A stretch of DNA of 6,914 nt. Origin: an uncultured Oscillospiraceae bacterium (lineage in GTDB: Bacteria; Bacillota; Clostridia; Oscillospirales; Oscillospiraceae). How positions within the stretch are numbered: position 1 is the stretch's first letter; every line of letters starts with the position of its first letter. Shown here piece after piece: positions 1 to 5,679 of the stretch. A program made the position numbers and the translations under genes. The notes below the pieces were generated by a model. The model was not told the origin of the DNA, made no database searches, and saw nothing but the letters and a program-made list of their open reading frames with translations. The DNA is taken from contig CANRHF010000103.1 in the NCBI GenBank assembly GCA_947630345.1, forward strand, positions 1-6,914, in the 5' to 3' direction.

Positions 1-63
1 CGGCCTGTACACATTGCCGGAAAACCGGGAAAAAAGGAGCCGGATTTCTTGGCATTGTGGAAA
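1..63. other. Left-edge leader, no supported gene
   Basis: No gene can be supported here. The three plus-strand frames stay open through this short stretch and stop at about 67, 131 and 135, so the tail of an upstream plus-strand gene (for example one ending at the TGA at 65-67) is possible. There is no start, ribosome binding site or recognisable peptide to decide it. The segment is A-rich and carries small CCGG palindromes as well as two of the TACACAATGC-like elements listed separately. I see no U-tract terminator. Confidence 0.4.
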
Positions 64-105
64 TTGACAAATCCGCGCAAAAAAATTATACTATTTACAC
101 AATGC
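8..105. repeat. Three-copy TACACAATGC-like element around the promoter
   Basis: TACACATTGC at 8-17 and TACACAATGC at 96-105 are direct repeats matching at 9 of 10 bases. GCATTGTG at 52-59 is the exact reverse complement of CACAATGC at 98-105, so these two form an 8-bp inverted repeat. That pair brackets the promoter: the left arm ends 4 bases before the -35 box and the right arm covers the expected transcription start. The geometry fits operator half-sites for a regulator acting on the operon. A chance origin is possible because the elements are short. Confidence 0.4.
64..92 (+). promoter_or_regulatory. Sigma-A promoter of the esterase/ATP-grasp operon
   Basis: A perfect -35 TTGACA lies at 64-69 and a near-consensus -10 TATACT at 87-92, with exactly 17 bp between them. 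Transcription would start near 98-100, giving a leader of roughly 33 bases before the ATG at 132. The ribosome binding site GGGGAGG (118-124) sits 7 bases upstream of that ATG. This is one of the two clear promoters in the window and is the likely source of the whole three-gene transcript. Confidence 0.85.
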
Positions 106-131
106 TACATTCCCATTGGGGAGGCTGAAAT

Positions 132-887
132 ATGATCAAAGTTTGGGATGTTACCATCCCCCAGCTGTCCGGAGACGAGATCCGGCGGGCCTATGTGTAT
201 CTGCCCAAGTCCTACGAAAAGCACCCGGAGAAGCGGTATCCGGTGATGTACATGTTCGACGGGCACAATGTGTTTTACGACGACCACGCCACCTACGGCA
301 AGTCCTGGGGCATGGGCGACTATCTGGACAAGACCGGCAAAGAGCTGATCGTGGCGGCGGTGGAATGCACCCACCAGGGGAACAACCGCCTCAGCGAGTA
401 CTCCCCGGTGAGCTTTGAAAACGAGGTCCTGGGGAAGGTCCGGGGCCGGGGCCGGGAGTACATGACCTGGATGCTGGGCGAATTCAAGCCAAAAATCGAC
501 CGGGAGTACCGGACCCTTCCCGACCGGCGGAATACCCTGATCTGCGGCTCCTCCATGGGCGGACTCATGGCGCTGTATGCCGCCGTGAGCTACAACAACG
601 TGTTTCAGCGGGCCGCCTGCCTGTCGCCCAGTTTATGGGTGGACACGGGGAAGGTCCTCTCTCTGATCGCCCGGGGCCGGATGAGAAAGGACACCTGCAT
701 CTACATGGACTATGGCAGCCGGGAGCTGTTCAATCACAACGCCAACACCGACGCCCTGGCCTCCGCGACCCAGCTGCTGCTGATCAAGCAGGTGAATCTG
801 ACGTTGCGCATCGCCCCCGGCGGGGACCATTCCGAGGCGTCCTGGGAGCGGCAGATCCCCGTTTTCATGGACTGCCTGGGCATTTAG
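132..887 (+). CDS. Alpha/beta-hydrolase, putative esterase (PF00756-like)
   Basis: This is a predicted cytoplasmic serine hydrolase of 251 residues with no signal peptide or membrane segment. The N-terminal part has the strand-rich pattern of the putative esterase family (esterase D, enterochelin-esterase-like), including YVYLPKSYEK (21-30) and YPVMYMFDGHNVF (about 36-48), the usual segment near the oxyanion hole. The nucleophile elbow is GSSMGG at 139-144, making Ser141 the likely nucleophile. His233 in GGDHSEASW (230-238) is the likely catalytic histidine. The acid is probably Glu198 or Asp193 in DYGSRE (193-198), which is less certain. The start is fixed by GGGGAGG 7 bases upstream and by the promoter. 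It is the first gene of a three-gene operon. Its stop codon is fused to the ribosome binding site of the next gene (TAG at 885-887, AGGAGG at 886-891), so translation is probably coupled. The substrate is unknown. Ester, thioester, acyl-sugar or acyl-peptide cleavage are all possible. Confidence 0.88.
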   Translation: MIKVWDVTIPQLSGDEIRRAYVYLPKSYEKHPEKRYPVMYMFDGHNVFYDDHATYGKSWGMGDYLDKTGKELIVAAVECTHQGNNRLSEYSPVSFENEVLGKVRGRGREYMTWMLGEFKPKIDREYRTLPDRRNTLICGSSMGGLMALYAAVSYNNVFQRAACLSPSLWVDTGKVLSLIARGRMRKDTCIYMDYGSRELFNHNANTDALASATQLLLIKQVNLTLRIAPGGDHSEASWERQIPVFMDCLGI

Positions 888-897
888 GAGGAAGCAC

Positions 898-1647
898 ATG
901 GAAATTCAGTATTACCGCCACTATTCCGGCTGCCTGGGCCGGGACATGGAATTCAAGGTCTATGGCCACGCCGGAAAGCCGGTGATGTTCATTCCCTGTC
1001 AGGGGGGCCGGTTCTTTGACTTCGAGAACTTCCACATGACCGACTACTGGGCCAAGTGGATCGAGGAAGGCCGGTGTATGGTCTACTCCGTGGACACGGT
1101 GGACAACGAGACCTACGCCGACCTGGGCGGCGACCCCCGGCGGCGGATCGAGCGGCATGAGCAGTGGTATCACTACATTGTGGACGAAATGGTGCCCACC
1201 ATCCGGCACCTCAGCGGCCTGCGGAACGGCTACGACCAGGGGATCATGCCCTTCGGCTGCTCCATGGGGGCCATGCACGCGGCCAACCTGTTCTTCCGCC
1301 GGCCGGACCTGTTCGACAAGGTCTTCGCCATTTCCGGCCTCTACGACTCCCGGCTGTTCTTCGGGGACTACATGGACGATCTGCTCTACCAGAACACCCC
1401 GGTGGCGTACCTGGCCAACATGCCCCAGGATCACCCCTACATTGAGATGTACAACCAGCGGGAGATCCTGATCGTGGTGGGCCAGGGGGCCTGGGAGGAC
1501 GAGCTTTTGAGCAGCACCCGGTGGCTGGACACGGTGCTGGCCCAGAAGGGGATCCGAGCCCGGTTTGAATATTGGGGCTACGATGTGAATCACGACTGGC
1601 CCTGGTGGTATAAAATGGTGGACTACTATGTTCCCCAGCTACTGTGA
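898..1647 (+). CDS. Second alpha/beta-hydrolase, COG4947-like esterase
   Basis: This 249-residue predicted cytoplasmic serine hydrolase belongs to a different subfamily from the preceding one. Its nucleophile elbow is GCSMGA (120-125), giving Ser122. His232 in the segment DVNHDWPWW (229-237) is the likely catalytic base. Glu200 or Asp201 in GQGAWED (195-201) is the candidate acid. The N-terminal segment PVMFIPCQGGRFFDFENF (28-45) takes the place of the usual HG oxyanion motif. Aromatic residues are unusually frequent at both ends. The gene starts 10 bases after the upstream stop, with AGGAGG at 886-891. The next gene follows after 18 bases. Proteins of this type are usually annotated only as esterases, and I know of no proven substrate. 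Sharing an operon with another hydrolase and an ATP-grasp ligase suggests successive steps on one metabolite rather than duplicated function. The COG assignment is from memory of the motif pattern. Confidence 0.85.
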   Translation: MEIQYYRHYSGCLGRDMEFKVYGHAGKPVMFIPCQGGRFFDFENFHMTDYWAKWIEEGRCMVYSVDTVDNETYADLGGDPRRRIERHEQWYHYIVDEMVPTIRHLSGLRNGYDQGIMPFGCSMGAMHAANLFFRRPDLFDKVFAISGLYDSRLFFGDYMDDLLYQNTPVAYLANMPQDHPYIEMYNQREILIVVGQGAWEDELLSSTRWLDTVLAQKGIRARFEYWGYDVNHDWPWWYKMVDYYVPQLL

Positions 1648-1665
1648 AAAAAGGAGAGAAACAGC

Positions 1666-2865
1666 ATGAAAAACTTTGTTTTTATTTCCCCCAATTTCCC
1701 GGTGACCTACTGGAAATTCTGCGCCGAGCTGAAAAACAACGGTATGCGGGTCCTGGGCATCGGCGACTGCCCCTATGACCAGCTGACCCAGCAGCTGCGG
1801 GATTCCCTCCATGAGTACTACAAGGTGTCCAGCCTGGAAAACTATGACGAGGTCTTCCGCGCCGTGGCCTTCTTCACTTACAAGTACGGCAAGATCGACT
1901 GGCTGGAGTCCAACAACGAGTACTGGCTGGAGCGGGACGCCCGGCTGCGCACCGAGTTCAACATCACCAGCGGCTTCAAGAACGAGGACATGGAGCGGGT
2001 GAAGCGGAAGTCCGCCATGAAGAAGTACTATGCCCAGGCCGGCATCCCCACCGCCCGGTACCATCTGGTGGAGGGCTATGACGACGCCGCCGAGTTTGCC
2101 CACATGGTGGGCTATCCCGTCATCGTCAAGCCGGACAACGGCGTGGGCGCCAACAACACCTACCGCCTGGCCAGCGACGACGACCTGCGCTTCTTCATCG
2201 ATACCAAGGACGACAACGTGTATATCATGGAGGAGTTCATCAACGGCTACGTCCGCAGCTACGACGCCATCATCGACTCCCACGGCGATCCCATCTTCGA
2301 GTCCGGCAACATCACCCCCAATTCCCTGATGGACATCGTGAACACCCAGAGCAACTGCCTGTACTACCTGGTGCCGTACCTGCCCGAGGACTTCCGGCAG
2401 ATCGGCCTGCGGACGGTGAAGGCCTTCAATGTCCGCAGCCGCTTCATTCACCTGGAGTACTTCGTCCTCAACGCCGACCAGGAGGGCCTGGGCAAGAAGG
2501 GAGACGTGATCGGCCTGGAGGTCAATATGCGCCCCGCCGGCGGCTATACCCCCGATATGTACGACTACTCCGCCGAGACCGACGTGTACAAAATGTGGGC
2601 GGATATGATCGCCTTTGACCGCTGCACCCTGCCTCAGGACAAGCCCCGGCACTTCTGCGCCTTCTGCGGCCGCCGGGACGGGAAGGAATTTTACCTGGAT
2701 CACAACGCCATCATGACCAAGTACGCTCCCAATATGCGGATGTGGGGCCGGATCCCGGACGCCCTCTCCGGCGCCATGGCCAACCAGATGTATGTGGCCG
2801 TGTTCGACACCGAGGAGGAAATGTGGCGCTACTACAAGGATCTGCTCTCCTGCAAGGATGAATAA
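1666..2865 (+). CDS. ATP-grasp domain ligase of unknown substrate
   Basis: This 399-residue predicted cytoplasmic enzyme would use ATP to activate a carboxylate as an acyl phosphate and join it to an amine or similar nucleophile. Residues 1-110 form a pre-ATP-grasp domain (FVFISPNFPVTYW at 4-16, RVLGIGDCPYD at 28-38). The ATP-grasp core follows: RVKRKSAMKKYYAQAGIPTA (111-130); GYPVIVKPDNGVGANN (149-164), with Lys155 as nucleotide-binding lysine; the hinge YIMEEFINGY (186-195); Glu264 in RFIHLEYF; and the metal-binding GLEVNMRPAGG (283-293), with Glu285 and Asn287. The core residues look intact. The C-terminal part (about 320-399) has CAFCGRRDG (331-339), whose CxxC may or may not bind metal. 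The ribosome binding site AAGGAGA lies at 1651-1657, 8 bases before the ATG. It is the last gene of the operon, and its TAA lies inside the A-tract of the terminator. Automatic annotation might call it a carbamoyl-phosphate synthase-like protein, but it is far too short for that enzyme. Confidence 0.88.
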   Translation: MKNFVFISPNFPVTYWKFCAELKNNGMRVLGIGDCPYDQLTQQLRDSLHEYYKVSSLENYDEVFRAVAFFTYKYGKIDWLESNNEYWLERDARLRTEFNITSGFKNEDMERVKRKSAMKKYYAQAGIPTARYHLVEGYDDAAEFAHMVGYPVIVKPDNGVGANNTYRLASDDDLRFFIDTKDDNVYIMEEFINGYVRSYDAIIDSHGDPIFESGNITPNSLMDIVNTQSNCLYYLVPYLPEDFRQIGLRTVKAFNVRSRFIHLEYFVLNADQEGLGKKGDVIGLEVNMRPAGGYTPDMYDYSAETDVYKMWADMIAFDRCTLPQDKPRHFCAFCGRRDGKEFYLDHNAIMTKYAPNMRMWGRIPDALSGAMANQMYVAVFDTEEEMWRYYKDLLSCKDE

Positions 2866-2900
2866 AAAATTCCGCCGCGCTGGTCGCGGCGGAATTTTTT
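2864..2900 (+). terminator. Intrinsic terminator of the esterase/ATP-grasp operon
   Basis: A perfect 16-bp inverted repeat (arms 2864-2879 and 2885-2900, loop CTGGT) has an 8-bp GC-rich core, CCGCCGCG / CGCGGCGG, and ends in six T. The left arm begins inside the TAA stop of the ATP-grasp gene, so there is essentially no 3' untranslated spacer. The symmetrical A-tract means it could also stop transcription on the minus strand. Confidence 0.93.
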
Positions 2901-2923
2901 GCCCCCGGTTCCGGAAAAAAGGA

Positions 2924-2952
2924 TTGCGCGTTTCGGCAAAAAGGGATATAAT
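2924..2952 (+). promoter_or_regulatory. Sigma-A promoter of the ArsR-family gene
   Basis: A -35 TTGCGC at 2924-2929 and a perfect -10 TATAAT at 2947-2952 are separated by exactly 17 bp. Transcription would start near 2959, leaving a leader of about 29 bases. The site lies just after the upstream terminator, so the regulator is transcribed independently. I do not see the A/T-rich 12-2-12 inverted repeat (ATATGAACA-like) typical of SmtB/CzrA operators. The only symmetry is a weak TTTCG (2931-2935) / CGAAA (2958-2962) pair around the -10 box. Confidence 0.82.
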
Positions 2953-2987
2953 AGAGGCGAAAAGTGGACGCGATAGGAGGAAAGCCC

Positions 2988-3281
2988 ATGGAACCCGTGC
3001 CGGAAAAGGAAACACTGTCGCAGATCGCGGAGCTGTTTAAGGGCTTCAGCGATGCCACCCGGGTGGAGATCCTGGCCCTGCTGGTGGGCCGGGAGCTGTG
3101 CGTCAACGACATTGCCCAGGCCGTGGACATGAGCCAGAGCGCCGTGAGCCACCAGCTGGGCATCCTCAAGCGGATGCATCTGGTGAAAAACCGCCGGGAG
3201 GGGAAGAGCCTGCTCTATTCCTTGGCGGACGACCATGTGCTGACCATCCTCAAAACCGGATTGGAACACGTTTTGGAGTAA
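2988..3281 (+). CDS. ArsR/SmtB-family metal-sensing transcriptional repressor
   Basis: This 97-residue winged-helix protein is predicted to act as a dimer that leaves its operator when metal binds. ELFKGFSDATRVEILALL (15-32) is the classic ArsR N-terminal helix pair. ELCVNDIAQAVDMSQSAVSH (36-55) holds alpha-3 and the recognition helix, and the wing is about LVKNRREGKSLLYSL (65-79). The C-terminal helix has Asp81, His83, His94 and Glu97 in the spacing D-x-H-x10-H-x2-E, the same ligand set as the SmtB alpha-5 zinc site. Glu97 is the final residue. Alpha-3 has a single Cys (Cys38, CVN), not the CVC of ArsR/CadC, which argues against an arsenic or cadmium/lead site there. I chose the ATG at 2988 because AGGAGG (2975-2980) lies 7 bases before it. 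An in-frame GTG at 2964 would sit upstream of that site. It is monocistronic between two terminators, and no metal pump or other obvious target is in the window. Confidence 0.92.
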   Translation: MEPVPEKETLSQIAELFKGFSDATRVEILALLVGRELCVNDIAQAVDMSQSAVSHQLGILKRMHLVKNRREGKSLLYSLADDHVLTILKTGLEHVLE

Positions 3282-3321
3282 AAAATCTCCCCGAATGGCG
3301 GAACCATTCGGGGAATTTTTT
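3280..3321. terminator. Bidirectional terminator between convergent genes
   Basis: The stem CCCCGAATGG (3289-3298) pairs perfectly with CCATTCGGGG (3304-3313) around the loop CGGAA. The plus strand then reads AATTTTTT (3314-3321). The minus strand reads a short AGA and then six T (complement of 3280-3285). It therefore serves both the ArsR-family gene and the convergent glycine cleavage/lplA transcript. Both stop codons (TAA at 3279-3281 on plus, TAA at 3322-3320 on minus) lie within the flanking A/T tracts. Confidence 0.93.
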
Positions 3322-4294
3322 ACAGTGCCTGCTCCTTTAAAAGCGCCGCCAGGTCCTTCCCCCAGGGAAGCGCCGAAAGACGCCGGGAAAGATCCTCCTC
3401 CGCCAGGCGGCATCCAGTCAAGGCGGCCTCGACCCGGGGGGAGAGGGAGACGTCCATGGCGTCGGTGTAGACCTTGGCCTCCAGAATGACGCCCTGCTCC
3501 ACCCGGAGCAGCACCTGGACCTGTCCCCAGGGAAACCTACTCCGGCAGTCCAGAGAGAAGGGAGGCTGCTGGCCGTAGTTCCATTCCCAGCTGGCTTGAC
3601 GGGCCCGAAGCAGGGCCACCCGGGCCGGGTCCGGCGCCGGTGCCGGTGCGGGCGACCCTTCGTAGACCTGGGCGAAGGCCCGGCACAGGGCCCGCCCCAG
3701 GGCCTCCACGGTCAGGCCGGGCCGCAGCTGGGCCAAATTCACCACCCGGCTGCGGACGGAGCTGACGCCCTTGGCGGCCAGCTTGGCCTTGGCGGGGCTT
3801 AAATACCGGGTCATTTTTTCCAGATCCACGTTTACCAACAGGGTGCCGTGGTGATAGGCGGCGGAAGGCCCCCGGTAAAAGGCATTTCCCGAAAATTTCC
3901 GCCCCTGGCAGTGCAGGTCGTTCCGACCGGAGATCTCCGCCGGAATCCCCAGGGCGGCCAGGGCGGTCTGGATCACCGTCAGCTGGCGAGCGATGTCAAA
4001 TTCCTCGTGGGGCGCCAGAAAGGTGAAATTCAGATTCCCCAGGTCGTGGAACACCGCTCCGCCGCCGCTCTGGCGGCGGGCCAGGCGGCCCCCCTCCCGC
4101 TCCAGCAGGGCGGTGCGGCACTCCAGCCAGGGGTTCTGATTCCGACCGATGACCACGGTGTTTTCGTTTTGCCAGAGATAGAGGATCACCGCGCCCTCTC
4201 CGGCGGTGGAAAGCAGGGCGCTCTCCACCGCCAGGTTGGTATAGGGGTCGGTTCCCGTCCCGATATGAAGATAGAGGGCTACTCTGGTTGACAT
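3320..4294 (-). CDS. lplA: Lipoate--protein ligase A
   Basis: This enzyme activates free lipoate (or octanoate) with ATP to lipoyl-AMP and transfers it to a lysine of lipoyl domains such as the glycine cleavage H-protein. The 324 residues cover both domains of the two-domain LplA type. The catalytic domain has NLAVESALL (20-28), TVVIGRNQNPWLE (46-58), RRQSGGGAVFHDLGN (73-87), SGRNDL (122-127), GRKFSGNAF (131-139) with Lys133 at the position of the active-site lysine of E. coli LplA, HHGTLL (148-153), and KGVSSVRSRVVNL (175-187). A Pro/Ala linker (SPAPAPAPDPAR, 214-225) precedes the C-terminal accessory region, which includes SWEWNYGQ. It is the last gene of the gcv operon and overlaps gcvPB by 16 bases. 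No Shine-Dalgarno sequence precedes its ATG, so translation probably depends on ribosomes finishing gcvPB. The start agrees with the N-terminus of known LplA proteins. Confidence 0.95.
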   Translation of the reverse strand: MSTRVALYLHIGTGTDPYTNLAVESALLSTAGEGAVILYLWQNENTVVIGRNQNPWLECRTALLEREGGRLARRQSGGGAVFHDLGNLNFTFLAPHEEFDIARQLTVIQTALAALGIPAEISGRNDLHCQGRKFSGNAFYRGPSAAYHHGTLLVNVDLEKMTRYLSPAKAKLAAKGVSSVRSRVVNLAQLRPGLTVEALGRALCRAFAQVYEGSPAPAPAPDPARVALLRARQASWEWNYGQQPPFSLDCRSRFPWGQVQVLLRVEQGVILEAKVYTDAMDVSLSPRVEAALTGCRLAEEDLSRRLSALPWGKDLAALLKEQAL

Positions 4295-5679
4295 AATATT
4301 GGAGTCCGGGCTGCCCGGACCTCATCCGGCCGGCGGATCTGGGCGTGATGGGGCGCTTCGTGCATATATGCCGGGTCCTCGTGGGCCCGGTCCCACAGCT
4401 TTAAGAAGACCTCCGCCGCCTGGTCCAGGGTCTGCTTGCTCTCCGTCTCCGTGGGCTCCAGCATCAGCGCCTCGTGGACGATCAGGGGGAAGTACATGGT
4501 GGGCGGGTGCATCCCGTAGTCGATGAGGGTCTTGGCCAGATCCAGGGCGGAGACCCCGGTCTCCTTCTTAAGCGCGCTCAGATCCAGCACAAATTCGTGC
4601 ATACACAGCCCCTCATAGGCGGGCGTGTACCGACCTTTCAGCCGGGCCAGGAGATAATTGGCGTTGAGCACGGCGTTTTCCGCCGCCTGGGGGACCCCCT
4701 CCTTGCCTAGGGTCAGCAGATAGGCCAGGGCCTTGACCACCACCAGGAAATTCCCGGCGAAGGAGCGCACCTGGATCCCCTCGCCCCCGTCCATCAGCCG
4801 GGACTTGGGCAGATACGCGGCCAAAAATTCCTTGCAGCCCACCGCCCCGCCGCCGGGACCGCCGCCGCCATGGGGGGTGGCGAAGGTCTTGTGCAGATTC
4901 AGGTGGACACAGTCGAAGCCCATGTCCCCCGGGCGAGCCAGGCCCATAACGGCGTTGAGGTTGGCCCCGTCGTAGTAGCACAGGCCCCCCGCGCCGTGGA
5001 CCAGCCGGGTGATCTCCAGAATATTCCGGTCGAAAAGGCCCAGAGTGTTGGGATTGGTCAGCATCAGCCCGGCGGTGTCCTCCCCCAGGGCGGCCTTCAG
5101 GGCCTCCAGGTCCACGCAGCCGTCGGGTCCGGAGGGGATGTTCACGATTTGATAGCCGCACATGGCGGCGGTGGCCGGATTGGTGCCGTGGGCGGAGTCG
5201 GGAACCAGGATCTTGCACCGCTTGCGGTCGCCCCGGGCGTCATGGTACTGCTTGATGAGCAGTACGCCGGTAAATTCCCCGTGGGCCCCGGCGGCGGGCT
5301 GGAAGGTCATGTCCGCCATGCCGGTGATCTCACACAGCAGCTTCCTGGCGGTGGAGAGCACCTCCCGGCAGCCCTGGGTGGCCGCCTCCGGCGCCAGGGG
5401 ATGGATGCCGGTGAAGCCCGGCAGAGCGGCCATCTCCTCGTCGATCCGGGGGTTGTACTTCATGGTGCAGGAGCCCAGGGGGTAGAAGCCGCAGTTGACC
5501 CCGTACACCCGCTGGCACAGCTGGGTATAGTGGCGGCTCACGTCGGTTTCGCTGAGTTCCGGCAGCTTAGGGGGCGCTTTTCTGCCCAGGCCCTCCGGAA
5601 GGGAGACCTCCGGCACGTCGCACGCCGGCAGATATTCCGTCCACCGGCCGGGGACGCTTTTTTCAAAAATCAGCTCCAT
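4279..5679 (-). CDS. gcvPB: Glycine dehydrogenase (decarboxylating) subunit 2
   Basis: This is the C-terminal half of the split P-protein of the glycine cleavage system. It binds pyridoxal phosphate and, with GcvPA, decarboxylates glycine and loads aminomethyl onto lipoylated H-protein. The 466 residues are near the usual length. Landmarks are GFYPLGSCTMKYNP (64-77), PGFTGIHPLAPE (87-98), FQPAAGAHGE (126-135), VPDSAHGTNPATAAMCGY (159-176), LTNPNTLGLFD (207-217), YYDGANLNA (235-243), and NLHKTFATPHGGGGPG (261-276) with Lys264 as the pyridoxal-phosphate lysine. DYGMHPPTMYFP (387-398) and EPTETES (408-414) complete the family pattern. The start is supported by AAGGAGG (plus coordinates 5690-5696) 10 bases upstream. 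The ATG lies within the end of gcvPA (10-base overlap), and the 3' end overlaps lplA by 16 bases, so the three are translationally linked. No missing catalytic residue was seen. Confidence 0.97.
   Translation of the reverse strand: MELIFEKSVPGRWTEYLPACDVPEVSLPEGLGRKAPPKLPELSETDVSRHYTQLCQRVYGVNCGFYPLGSCTMKYNPRIDEEMAALPGFTGIHPLAPEAATQGCREVLSTARKLLCEITGMADMTFQPAAGAHGEFTGVLLIKQYHDARGDRKRCKILVPDSAHGTNPATAAMCGYQIVNIPSGPDGCVDLEALKAALGEDTAGLMLTNPNTLGLFDRNILEITRLVHGAGGLCYYDGANLNAVMGLARPGDMGFDCVHLNLHKTFATPHGGGGPGGGAVGCKEFLAAYLPKSRLMDGGEGIQVRSFAGNFLVVVKALAYLLTLGKEGVPQAAENAVLNANYLLARLKGRYTPAYEGLCMHEFVLDLSALKKETGVSALDLAKTLIDYGMHPPTMYFPLIVHEALMLEPTETESKQTLDQAAEVFLKLWDRAHEDPAYMHEAPHHAQIRRPDEVRAARTPILCQPE
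4304..4320 (-). promoter_or_regulatory. Small hairpin just upstream of the lplA start
   Basis: On the minus strand GTCCGGGCAGCCCGGAC is a near-complete palindrome (7-bp GC-rich stem, 3-base loop). It lies in the last codons of gcvPB and ends 9 bases before the lplA ATG, where a ribosome binding site would be expected. It could occlude or position initiation until a ribosome translating gcvPB melts it. The symmetry may also be an accident of a GC-rich coding sequence. Confidence 0.4.

Noticed and set aside
865..1593. A 242-codon open frame on the minus strand opposite the second hydrolase
   Set aside because: It is a codon-bias shadow with no motif, while the plus strand has a clear serine-hydrolase signature and ribosome binding site.
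2901..2963. SmtB/CzrA-type operator at the ArsR-family promoter
   Set aside because: No ATATGAACA-like inverted repeat is present. The best symmetry is a 5-base pair of arms, too weak to call.
2964..2987. Upstream GTG start for the ArsR-family protein, adding 8 residues
   Set aside because: The AGGAGG ribosome binding site lies inside this extension and is ideally placed for the ATG at 2988. The GTG at 2964 is only a few bases from the expected transcription start.
1639..3015. A 458-codon open frame on the minus strand opposite the ATP-grasp gene
   Set aside because: It mirrors the GC-rich third positions of the real gene, has a low-complexity Val/His/Gly-rich translation, runs through the terminator and the ArsR promoter, and lacks any family motif.
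3640..3660. GCCGGTGCCGG-like short repeat within lplA
   Set aside because: It simply encodes the Ala/Pro interdomain linker and is a codon-level consequence of that sequence rather than a separate repeat element.
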